DNA from: an uncultured Dialister sp.
GTDB lineage: Bacteria > Bacillota > Negativicutes > Veillonellales > Dialisteraceae
Assembly: GCA_934216155.1 (NCBI GenBank)
Contig: CAKQBK010000003.1
Location: 1 to 64,000 of the forward strand
DNA: 64,000 nt
Direction: 5' to 3'
Both the position numbers and the translations under genes were made by a program. This document shows, piece after piece, positions 1 to 7,096 of the stretch. The first letter of the stretch is position 1. Every line of letters begins with the position of its first letter. The notes under the pieces are model-generated. The model worked only from the letters and a program-made list of their open reading frames with translations, had not been told where the DNA came from and ran no database searches.

Positions 1-162
1 CAACCTGAGAACCTGAGCAACCTGAGAACCTGAGCAACCTGAGAACCTGAGCAACCTGAGAACCTGAGCAACCTGAGAACCTGAGCAACCTGAGCAACCT
101 GAGAACCTGAGCAACCTGAGAACCTGAGCAACCTGAGAACCTGAGCAACCTGAGCAACCTGT
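1..162 (+). repeat. Family B arm: tandem CCTGAGAA / CCTGAGCAA units
   Basis: Near-perfect array of alternating 8- and 9-base units (CCTGAGAA and CCTGAGCAA) that runs from the window edge to just before the Shine-Dalgarno sequence of the first gene. The same units form the arms of the family B palindromes elsewhere in the window, so this is probably the right arm of an expanded family B copy whose centre lies outside the window. Unit sizes of 8 and 9 exclude a coding repeat, and there are no spacers as in a CRISPR array. Confidence 0.85.
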
Positions 163-184
163 AAATAGAAAGTAGGTGAGAAAT

Positions 185-1225
185 ATGACAACCATCAGTG
201 ACAGTGGCAGCAAGGTGTCCATTGTGCGTATCGTCCAGGTGCTTCTCCGCGAGTCTGACAAAGACCATCCTTTGACGCAGCAGGAGATCATGAATCTCAT
301 GGAGGAAAAGTACGGCATGACGGTGAATCGCAAGTCCATCGGGCGCAATCTCTCCCGTCTTCGGGAGGCGGGGCTTCCGGTGAAGTGCCGCGAGGTGCCG
401 CGCATGGTTCGTGGCAAGGAAACCAGTCTGTCTTTGGATTGGTACTGGGATCATGTGTTGTCCGCTGATGATTTGAAATGTCTCATCGATTTACTGTATT
501 TCTCGCACCTGCCAGCCCAGCAAATCAAGCAACTGGCAGAAAAGTTGAAAAAATTGCAAATTTCCACCTTTGAAGATGGGAAGGGGTGTGTCAGAAATAT
601 CCCTTCTCCCGGAAAAACGGTGGACTGGGATGGGGCGGTGTCTGTCATTTCCGAAGCACTTCGCGAGAAGAAGCGAATCCGTTTCTTTTATGACCACTAT
701 GAAGCAGATGGAAAGAAACATCATAACTATACCCCGTCCGGAGAAGATAAAGTCTATGACGTGAGCCCATACCAGTTGATTGCGTCGGATGGTCGCTACT
801 ATATGTTGGGCAACCAGGAAGGCAGTGAACGGATTTCTTCTTTCGACCTGGAAATGATGGCGGATTTGGAAATCCTAGACGCACCAGCGCGGCTACAGAA
901 AGAACTGGAGAGCCAGGCGAAGGAAGAAAAATTATCGGAATTTCTCATGGCCTATCAGGGTGTCCATGGGGGAAGTTTGGAAACCTGCACCTTTGAGGCT
1001 GACAGGCGTCTCATGAGTGACATCCTATTGGACTTCGGAAAAGCAGCCCATGTGGTTTCGGCCAGTCAAGACAAAGTGATGGTGGAAGTGGTGGTGCAAC
1101 CAGAAGCGCTGAAAGCGTGGACCCTGAAAAAAGCACCGGCGGCCAAAATACTTTCCCCGGCGTACCTGGTGAAGGAGGTGAGAGAGGCGTTGCAGGATTT
1201 GGCACGCCTCTATGGCATCCTATGA
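185..1225 (+). CDS. WYL-domain transcriptional regulator (YafY-like)
   Basis: Predicted DNA-binding regulator of about 346 residues. The first ~80 residues form a winged-helix-like region (QQEIMNLMEEKYGMTVNRKS followed by a recognition-helix-like stretch). The central part, roughly residues 150-220, has the strand-rich WYL-type region (RIRFFYDHY..., then VSPYQLIASDGRYYMLG). WYL domains are thought to bind ligands such as nucleic-acid fragments or cyclic nucleotides; the ligand here is unknown. ATG 185 is preferred over an upstream in-frame GTG at 176 because AGGTGAG lies four bases before it. The stop overlaps the next start (ATGA), so the following genes are probably co-transcribed. Confidence 0.8.
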   Translation: MTTISDSGSKVSIVRIVQVLLRESDKDHPLTQQEIMNLMEEKYGMTVNRKSIGRNLSRLREAGLPVKCREVPRMVRGKETSLSLDWYWDHVLSADDLKCLIDLLYFSHLPAQQIKQLAEKLKKLQISTFEDGKGCVRNIPSPGKTVDWDGAVSVISEALREKKRIRFFYDHYEADGKKHHNYTPSGEDKVYDVSPYQLIASDGRYYMLGNQEGSERISSFDLEMMADLEILDAPARLQKELESQAKEEKLSEFLMAYQGVHGGSLETCTFEADRRLMSDILLDFGKAAHVVSASQDKVMVEVVVQPEALKAWTLKKAPAAKILSPAYLVKEVREALQDLARLYGIL

Positions 1226-1899
1226 TAAGCACCATCGTAGCCGGTATCGTGGCCCTTCTCCTACTGGTGCTTCTTCTCCCTATTCGCTATGATTTTTCTT
1301 TGAAGAAATGGGAAATTGCCCTTTCGGTTAGCCTATTTCTTGGTCTATGGAAAAAGGAAATTTCCTTCGACCTGGACGATGACGAGGAAGAAGAGGCCAT
1401 AGACGATTCTTTGCTGTCGGATATGCTTCAAAAAGCAGAAGAAGCACATAGCAAGCAAACAGAAGAGGAAAGACAAGAAACGAATATTTCCCATGGGGCG
1501 AAGCATTTCCTGGAAAGCCATGAGGAAGAGGACACAGACCATCCCTCCTACATGGAACAATTGCGTTTCGCCTTGCACAATGGACTACTGGAGAAATTGC
1601 TCCATGCATTGGCCTGCTGTCTATCCCATGGTTGGCCCAAACGGTGGGATATCCAAGGTGAATTTGGCACCGGAGACCCCATGGAGACCGGTATCCTTTG
1701 TGGGATGACCGCCGCTTTTCTTCCGAAAGAAACCAGCGGTATCGTGTGGAATTATTTAGACAAAGTGATGGATCTATCTGGCAAAGGCCAGGGACGAATC
1801 ATTCCGCTCTATGTCATATACATCGTTTTAAAAATCATCGTTTCCAAAGAAGCCAGACAGTTCTGGCATTTTAGACAAGGGGGCACCCAGCATGAATGA
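1222..1899 (+). CDS. DUF2953 membrane-anchored protein
   Basis: A protein of about 225 residues with one N-terminal membrane segment (MISTIVAGIVALLLLVLLLP) followed by a charged, mostly acidic soluble region, the layout of the DUF2953 family. ATG 1222 overlaps the previous stop by four bases; longer in-frame starts lie inside the regulator gene and have no ribosome-binding site. In Bacillus a DUF2953 gene (ytfI) precedes ytfJ, and the same order is seen here. Biochemical role unknown. It is probably co-translated with both neighbours. Confidence 0.75.
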   Translation: MISTIVAGIVALLLLVLLLPIRYDFSLKKWEIALSVSLFLGLWKKEISFDLDDDEEEEAIDDSLLSDMLQKAEEAHSKQTEEERQETNISHGAKHFLESHEEEDTDHPSYMEQLRFALHNGLLEKLLHALACCLSHGWPKRWDIQGEFGTGDPMETGILCGMTAAFLPKETSGIVWNYLDKVMDLSGKGQGRIIPLYVIYIVLKIIVSKEARQFWHFRQGGTQHE

Positions 1900-2314
1900 C
1901 GAAACAAGAAAACAGATTTTTGAAGATTTTAAAAAGATGGTTACCACCGAATCCGTGGTGGGACAGCCCATTTATTTAGGGGACGCCACCATCGTTCCGT
2001 TCGTAGATATTTCCTTCGGCTTCGGCACCGGTACCCATGGAAATACCACCACCGGCGGGGCAGGCGGCGGTAAAGTCACCCCCACCGCAGTGCTGATCAT
2101 GAAAGGCGAACGGGTAGAACTGTTCTCCATCAAAAATGCCACACCGAATGGCACCATCGATAAAGTACTGAACATGGTCCCGGAAGTGATTTCCCATTTC
2201 ACTAAGAAAAAAGAAAAGAAAGAAGAAGTGAGAGAAGCCGCCCTGAAAGAAGCCCACCAGGCCATGGCAGAAGAAGCAGAAACCGCGGCGTTGGAAGCGA
2301 AAAGCAGTGACTAG
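1892..2314 (+). CDS. ytfJ: YtfJ/GerW family protein
   Basis: A 140-residue protein with the hallmarks of the YtfJ (GerW) family: a glycine-rich stretch (FGFGTGTHGNTTTGGAGGGK) followed by TPTAVLIMKGERVELFSIKN. In spore formers the family is tied to spores and germination; in non-sporulating relatives the role is unknown. The start overlaps the DUF2953 gene by 8 bases and is preceded by an AAGGGGG site. The C-terminus is lysine/glutamate-rich. The last codons (SSD and stop) run directly into family D repeat sequence, suggesting the tail was remodelled by a repeat. Confidence 0.85.
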   Translation: MNDETRKQIFEDFKKMVTTESVVGQPIYLGDATIVPFVDISFGFGTGTHGNTTTGGAGGGKVTPTAVLIMKGERVELFSIKNATPNGTIDKVLNMVPEVISHFTKKKEKKEEVREAALKEAHQAMAEEAETAALEAKSSD

Positions 2315-2440
2315 TGACTGGTGACTGGTATCTAGTTGCTAGGTCTTAGGGATTAGGTGGCTGTAGCGATATTTGCACTAGCGGCTACCCCCTTTCGCTG
2401 AAAGGGGGGCAGGGGGGATAGCTCGCACTGGCGGTTATAA
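2309..2440. repeat. Family D arm followed by family H hairpin
   Basis: AGTGACTAGTGACTGGTGAC-type units start at the ytfJ stop codon. They are followed at about 2385-2433 by a hairpin-forming segment (CCCCCTTTCGCTGAAAGGGGGG) that recurs almost unchanged at 15022-15069. From 2440 to 2640 I see only a third C/G-rich fragment of the same kind near 2530-2552 and no gene. Confidence 0.7.
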
Positions 2441-2644
2441 TTGTGATGAGAAATATAACGTTGTCGGCGTTCTGCGAAGGTGGCTAGTCAAACAACTCTT
2501 CTTCATCGGCCTATCCCCGGCTTGCAAGCGAGCCTGCCCCTTTCTGAGGAAGGGGCTCTTGGGAAAGCGTAGCAGTGATGGGGCTGGAGAAAATAGAGAT
2601 GGAATGTATATGCGAAGTTCCTAGTATCAGTTGATTAAAAGGGG

Positions 2645-2756
2645 GCCCTTTGGGGATGTTATGACATAACCCATATATAACCTTTCATAACCTTTTGACA
2701 AGCCGTATTTTCTCATTGTGAAGCATAACAAGTCTTCAGAATAATAACCCTTTACT
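2645..2756. repeat. Family A palindrome, decayed copy
   Basis: Contains the TTATGACATAACCC...ATATAACCTTTCATAACCTT inner motif and a right end (CTTCAGAATAATAACC) matching the family A end. The left end is not recognisable. No convincing reading frame. Confidence 0.6.
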
Positions 2757-2863
2757 AATCCGTATTCTTCACAATGTTTGGAAATGAAATCTGTGGAGTC
2801 ATACCCTTTTCCCTTCCATGTTAAATAAATCATAAGGAATTGCATATTTCGCATGATACACCA

Positions 2864-2892
2864 TTGACACTCTGAAACGATTAGATTAGAAT
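2864..2892 (+). promoter_or_regulatory. Sigma-70 type promoter of the ompH-like gene
   Basis: TTGACA at 2864-2869 and TAGAAT at 2887-2892 with a 17-base spacer. The implied 5' leader of about 45 bases contains a small CCCACAAAAGTGGG hairpin and ends with a CAGGAGG ribosome-binding site. Confidence 0.8.
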
Positions 2893-2945
2893 TAAGGCAT
2901 ACTCGTAGTTCCCACAAAAGTGGGGCGTTTACAGGAGGAAATACT

Positions 2946-3362
2946 ATGAAAATGAATAAAGCAATCGCAGCTATCGCTGCTGGTATGATTGGCTTCGGCG
3001 CTATGTTCTCTGCTTCCGCTGCAGGTATCGGTTTTGTTAATTCCAATGCTCTGCTGCAGGCTCATCCAAAGATGCAGAAAGCACAGCTGGACATGAAGAA
3101 TGCGGCTCAGAAAGCACAGGAAAACTTCAACAGCCGCAGCGCTGGCAAGACTGACCAGGAAAAACAGCAGATCGCAACCGAAATTCAGCGTGACCTGGAC
3201 CAGAAAGAAAGATCCACCATGCAGCCAATTCTCTCTGACATCATGAAAGCTATCCAGTCCGTTCGTCAGGAAAAAGGCCTGGATGTGATTCTCGAACAGG
3301 GCGCAGTGGTTGACGGCGGAACCGACGTAACCAGCGCTGTAGCAGCTAAACTGGCTAAATAA
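2946..3362 (+). CDS. OmpH/Skp-like periplasmic chaperone
   Basis: A 138-residue protein with a clear signal peptide (MKMNKAIAAIAAGMIGFGAM... cleaved after ASA-A near residue 26), then a Skp/OmpH-type body: a short beta start (IGFVNSNALLQAHPKMQKAQ) and a Gln/Lys-rich coiled-coil arm, about residues 45-110. Skp proteins hold unfolded outer-membrane proteins in the periplasm, so the gene implies a diderm envelope. It has its own promoter and a strong terminator and appears monocistronic; family members in many diderms sit beside bamA/lpx genes, which are not in this window. Confidence 0.85.
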   Translation: MKMNKAIAAIAAGMIGFGAMFSASAAGIGFVNSNALLQAHPKMQKAQLDMKNAAQKAQENFNSRSAGKTDQEKQQIATEIQRDLDQKERSTMQPILSDIMKAIQSVRQEKGLDVILEQGAVVDGGTDVTSAVAAKLAK

Positions 3363-3378
3363 TTGATGTGAATGAATG

Positions 3379-3418
3379 AAAAAGACCTGTGAGGCAATTG
3401 TCTCATAGGTCTTTTTTT
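3379..3418 (+). terminator. Rho-independent terminator after the ompH-like gene
   Basis: AAAGACCTGTGAG pairs with CTCATAGGTCTTT across an 8-base loop and is followed by seven T residues. Confidence 0.9.
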
Positions 3419-3540
3419 AAAAGGTTATAATTTTGCCTGTTTCTATATTTCCACATGGAGCTGATATGGTTTGATACAAGGTTACAAAGGTTATAAAAGG
3501 TTATGTGATTCGGCTATGTAGCATACCCGTATATTCTCTT
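3418..3540. repeat. Family A fragment
   Basis: Short tracts AAGGTTATAATTTTGCC and AAGGTTATAAAAGGTTATG resemble one half of a family A palindrome; the opposing arm is lost. Confidence 0.5.
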
Positions 3541-3555
3541 TTGAAAATTAAAGTA

Positions 3556-3791
3556 GTGGTTTCTCGTTCATTCATCTAGCTTGTACTTACCGAGGAATAT
3601 TACACAATTTTACAAATGAATAGTGCATCGGTTTCTACAAGTTTTATCAAATATTCTTGTGTCAATTTTATTTTTTATAAATAAATAGGGGATTGGGGCG
3701 CTTCCAAATTTTGTGCGCCCCTTCCACCACTCCTCACTCCTAATTCCTCACTCCTAACTTTTTAACCGAAAGCGAATTAACGAGCAACCAC
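3556..3791. mobile_element. Family K element 1 (GTGG...CCAC ends)
   Basis: A 236-bp non-coding element bounded by inverted ends GTGGTTTCTCGTTCATTC and GCGAATTAACGAGCAACCAC and flanked by identical 7-base direct repeats TAAAGTA (3549-3555 and 3792-3798). The inside holds the right half of a family C unit (GGGGCGCTTCCAAATT..., then CACTCCTCACTCCTAATTCC). The target duplications show that it moved as a unit. No transposase is encoded, so it must be mobilised in trans. Confidence 0.8.
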
Positions 3792-3826
3792 TAAAGTATA
3801 TCCGTGTGCTTTAAATCGCAAAGGTC

Positions 3827-4984
3827 TTATTGTCTTTGCTTCTGGTAAAGAATCATATAATTACGCAGTTCCAGTACGGTTTTTATGATTTTTTCTGAGC
3901 GTTCATTGCTGATTAGTTCGTATTTCTCAAATTCGTTGTGAATGATATTGGCAATATCGTCATCGGATAGTTTTGTTATCCATGAATGGGATAAATCGGT
4001 TAGTTTTACTTGTTTATCTTGATTCTCCGCAAAAGGATAGGCCGGCTGTTTATGGCGACTGATGAGTTCTATGGGGGAATCAAACCATAAGGAATTCCCA
4101 TTGTCGAAGATAGGGGCCATGCCGAGGAATTGCAATGTATTCACATTTCGGATAAATCCGAAGTTACCGAAGTGTCGGTCCGTATTATTGATTACATAAT
4201 CAAATTGCAGCATAGCATCCAAGTCATGCTTTACATGGGGGATTTCAAGCTGCTTTGCGCAAGCTAAGAAGTGATTGTACTTGCCGTCCTGTTTCTTATA
4301 GGGGATCACATTCAAAATTTCATAGGCAGGGATGTATTCTGTATCTGGTGTAATGAAGGTAGGGCAAATGGAATACATGGTGTGGTTCATTGCTTTAAAA
4401 GTGTATTTTACATGTGGTAAGCCCGCTTTTTCTAAAAGCTGACTGGCAATGATTTCATTTGGGATTTGTTGATAGTAAGGTCGTTTTCCTTCTTTTGCCA
4501 GGAAGCGGGTGTTATTTTCAATGAACCAAAATTTAGGAAGATTTCCGTTGGAACTGAAATCCGGGGAGAATCCGCTCGGTGGTTCCCAAGTGGTTATTTC
4601 ATTTTTGAAACTTAATCCCAAGGGATGACCGGTAAAATCGTTTTGAAAAAAATTGACATCTTCCCATTGGATAGAACTGCCATAGGGGCGGAACCAGTAT
4701 TGATCGTTCAAATTGAGTCCTAGACTTTTCAGGGATAGGGAATTGATTTTTACATCGATATCTTTAAAGACACTGCCCGCAAGGGCACGGGTTTTCGGAA
4801 TATTTCTGTAATTGATCCATTCTTGAAAGGCCTTGTCTAATTTGATTCGGTGGTCATGGTATTGAACGGAAAGCGGTAAACGTTTCGTATCATGAATGTC
4901 ATAAATGTGTTCTACATCACCCAAATAGGTATTCATATCCACATCCATGATGGGGTTATTTTTTTGCATAAATGTATATTTCAT
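3827..4984 (-). CDS. HipA/CtkA-like kinase-fold protein, orphan
   Basis: About 385 residues. The C-terminal half has HipA-like kinase motifs: a lysine-bearing strand (NTRFLAKEGKRPYYQQIPNE), a catalytic-loop-like segment (LDAMLQFDYVINNTDRHFGN) and the metal-binding-like PIFDNGNSLW. HipA relatives phosphorylate proteins as toxins or effectors; the target is unknown. There is no HipB-like antitoxin next to it, which fits stand-alone CtkA-type kinases better than HipAB. The start at 4984 is preferred over an upstream ATG at 5062 because GAGGAACC precedes it. The gene is isolated between repeats and its codon use appears more AT-rich than its neighbours, consistent with transfer. Confidence 0.7.
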   Translation of the reverse strand: MKYTFMQKNNPIMDVDMNTYLGDVEHIYDIHDTKRLPLSVQYHDHRIKLDKAFQEWINYRNIPKTRALAGSVFKDIDVKINSLSLKSLGLNLNDQYWFRPYGSSIQWEDVNFFQNDFTGHPLGLSFKNEITTWEPPSGFSPDFSSNGNLPKFWFIENNTRFLAKEGKRPYYQQIPNEIIASQLLEKAGLPHVKYTFKAMNHTMYSICPTFITPDTEYIPAYEILNVIPYKKQDGKYNHFLACAKQLEIPHVKHDLDAMLQFDYVINNTDRHFGNFGFIRNVNTLQFLGMAPIFDNGNSLWFDSPIELISRHKQPAYPFAENQDKQVKLTDLSHSWITKLSDDDIANIIHNEFEKYELISNERSEKIIKTVLELRNYMILYQKQRQ

Positions 4985-5130
4985 AAATAGGTTCCTCGCA
5001 TAAAAATTAGCAAATGTATTCTCTTGCAGTATATGAAAAGATGGAGCAAGAATCAAGTACATTATTACTTATTGGGGAGATGCCAATGTTAATCAAAGCA
5101 GACACTGTAGAATAATACCCTTTTTCTCGT

Positions 5131-5350
5131 AATGCTGTTAAGTTAAGGATTTGCGTTAGCTGGTATGGTTTTGCTAGCAGGTACAAGGTTCTAAGGGTTC
5201 TGAAGGTTCTGAAGGTTTCTCGAATGAGCCGATAAATGCTAGCGTTATCATCTCATTCGGTGCCCCTGAGAACCTTTAGTACCCTTAGAACCTTCAGAAC
5301 CTTTTTCACGAAAGAAATCATCGCATATTTCGCTTAACTTAACAGCATTG
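5131..5350. repeat. Family B palindrome, complete copy
   Basis: Ends AATGCTGTTAAGTTAAGGAT and CGCTTAACTTAACAGCATTG are inverted repeats. The arms are imperfect units of GGTTCTGAAG / CTTCAGAACC type, and the centre is a CGAATGAG...CTCATTCG hairpin with GCTAGCG. The right end lies about 20 bases before a TATAAT at 5373-5378 that may be the -10 box of the next gene. Confidence 0.85.
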
Positions 5351-5414
5351 TCTTTTTCTCGTTCGGTTATAGTATAATAGAGAAAGAAATGTATTAAATA
5401 AAGGAGATACCACC

Positions 5415-5927
5415 ATGGATACACTGATGACACTTTGCGAGGCCATGATTCATTATGACCGGGGCGATGCGAAACGGATTCACCATTTTCTGAAAGTCCA
5501 TGCTTTTGCTCGCCAGATTGGCTTGGAAGAAGGGCTGGATGCTCATACCCAGTTTATTTTGGAAGCAGCAGCCTATGTGCATGATATCGGTATTCACCAA
5601 GGGGAAATCAAGTATGGCAGAAATGATGGAATGATTCAGCAGGAATTGGGACCGGCGGAAGCGCGGCCTATGCTGACCCGTCTCCATTTCGCCCCCGAAG
5701 ATATCGATCGCATTTGCTGGCTCATTGCCCACCATCACTCCTATGGCTCCATTGACGGCCCTGATGCGCAGATTCTGGCCGAAGCGGATATGCTGGTGAA
5801 CCAGTACGAAGACGGCGCCAGCGACAAACAAAACGAAGCCCTGTACAATCGTCTCTATAAGACCGAAACAGGAAAACGGCTTTTCAGAGAGCTGTACATT
5901 GAGACTTATGATCCAGTGAAGAAATAG
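5415..5927 (+). CDS. HD-domain phosphohydrolase
   Basis: A 170-residue single-domain HD protein. The metal-binding residues are visible as an early His in the first helix (HHFLKVHAFAR), the HD pair at about residues 56-57 (YVHDIG), a His cluster in AHHHSYG and a late Asp in LAEADMLVNQY. Such proteins hydrolyse phosphate esters, often of nucleotides; the substrate cannot be told. The start has AAGGAGATACC upstream. Monocistronic between repeat elements. Confidence 0.8.
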   Translation: MDTLMTLCEAMIHYDRGDAKRIHHFLKVHAFARQIGLEEGLDAHTQFILEAAAYVHDIGIHQGEIKYGRNDGMIQQELGPAEARPMLTRLHFAPEDIDRICWLIAHHHSYGSIDGPDAQILAEADMLVNQYEDGASDKQNEALYNRLYKTETGKRLFRELYIETYDPVKK

Positions 5928-6042
5928 GGAGGAAATGAGTGAGAAGTGCGTAATGGTATTAGTCCCATAACGGATTGTCGTACCGTTAGCATTTTATACC
6001 ACTAGAGCTGCCCCCTCAGCCTTCGGCAGCTCGAGGGCAGGG

Positions 6043-6272
6043 CAATGCTGTTAAGTTAAGGATTTGCGTTAGTAGGTATGATTCCGCTAGTGGTGACAGG
6101 TTGCTCAAGTTTCTAAGGGTTCTCAGGTGGCTCAGGTTCCCCGAATGTGCCCATAGACGCTAGCGTCATTAGCTCATTCGAGAAACATGAGAAACCTAAG
6201 TAACCTAAGAAACCTGAGTAACCTTTGCATCAGCAGAAATCATCGCATATCTCGCTTAACTTAACAGCATTG
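6043..6272. repeat. Family B palindrome, complete copy
   Basis: Ends CAATGCTGTTAAGTTAAGG and CTTAACTTAACAGCATTG; arms of GGTTGCTCAAGTTTCTAAGG type units opposed by AACCTAAGTAACCTAAG; centre GACGCTAGCGTC. It lies between two halves of a CGGCAGCTCGAGGGCAGGG / CCCGACAGGGGAGCCG inverted segment. A short family C core (GGGGCGCATTAAATTATATA) follows at 6312-6353. Confidence 0.85.
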
Positions 6273-6359
6273 CCCGACAGGGGAGCCGAGACAGCGGTGT
6301 AAACTTACTTAGGGGCGCATTAAATTATATAGCGCCCCAATACCCCTTTTTGCACAGTA

Positions 6360-6534
6360 AAGGTTATTATTCTGCTGATTTCTTTCGAGAAACATTTCCT
6401 GTTATCGAAAGCGACAAGGTTATATAAGGTTATGAGACTACCGAAATCCCATAACCTTATATAACCTTTATAACCTTGATGGAAGCGATGTACACCATTA
6501 TGTTTGATATAGAAATTAGTAGACTGATAACCTT
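6360..6534. repeat. Family A palindrome, complete copy
   Basis: Ends AAGGTTATTATTCTGCTGAT and AATTAGTAGACTGATAACCTT; inner palindrome TTATATAAGGTTATGAG against CCATAACCTTATATAA. Both outer and inner arms could form one long hairpin. The right end is about 50 bases before the Nudix gene. Confidence 0.85.
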
Positions 6535-6586
6535 TATAACTGCCGCGTGATATAAAACGTGACTCTATTTATTACGGGAGAAAGTT

Positions 6587-7063
6587 ATGCGAGACACATC
6601 GCTTATTTATCCCATTCGCGCTGATGGGCGGATTTTGCTTGGACGGAAGCGTCGGGGCATGGGATTTGGAAAATGGAATGGCTTCGGTGGAAAAATCGAA
6701 GCGGGAGAAACCATGCGGCAGTGTGCTGCCCGTGAGCTTTTCGAAGAGTGTGGATTGGTAGCAAAGCCGGAATCGCTGGACATGGTGGGAGATTTGTATT
6801 TCCATCAGCCCAGCGATCCCACCTGGTCCCATGCGGGAATTGTATACTTTGCCAGGATCTGGGAAGGGACGCCTCATCTATCGGAAGAAATGGAACCCCG
6901 CTGGTTCCTTCCGTCCGAATTTCCCTATGAGGACATGTGGATGGCAGACCGCATCTGGCTACCTATGATTCTATCGGGCCAGAAAATCCGCGGTACCGTG
7001 TACTTTGCGGAAGATGGGGAAACAGTATTTGACTACTCATTTAAAACGGTTAGTATTATTTAG
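6587..7063 (+). CDS. Nudix hydrolase, 8-oxo-dGTPase type
   Basis: A 158-residue protein with a complete Nudix box GGKIEAGETMRQCAARELFE followed by ECGL, matching Gx5Ex7REUxEExGU. The preceding LGRKRRGMGFGKWNGFGGK closely resembles the purine-binding part of MTH1-type sanitisers, so hydrolysis of 8-oxo-dGTP or related oxidised nucleotides is likely. It sits 33 bases upstream of mutY, and the two form a natural oxidised-guanine defence pair. Ribosome-binding site GGGAGAAAG before ATG 6587. Confidence 0.85.
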   Translation: MRDTSLIYPIRADGRILLGRKRRGMGFGKWNGFGGKIEAGETMRQCAARELFEECGLVAKPESLDMVGDLYFHQPSDPTWSHAGIVYFARIWEGTPHLSEEMEPRWFLPSEFPYEDMWMADRIWLPMILSGQKIRGTVYFAEDGETVFDYSFKTVSII

Positions 7064-7096
7064 CGGTTATACGATTTGAATATAGTGAGGAGTTTC

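Noticed and set aside
1..162. Possible CRISPR array or coding repeat
   Set aside because: Units are 8 and 9 bases with no spacers, and the mixed lengths would break any reading frame; the units match family B arms.
2627..3046. 139-codon minus-strand frame overlapping the ompH-like gene start
   Set aside because: Runs antisense over the ompH promoter and signal peptide and through a family A repeat; no start signal.
4985..5062. Upstream ATG for the HipA-like gene adding 26 residues
   Set aside because: No ribosome-binding site before 5062, whereas GAGGAACC precedes the ATG at 4984.
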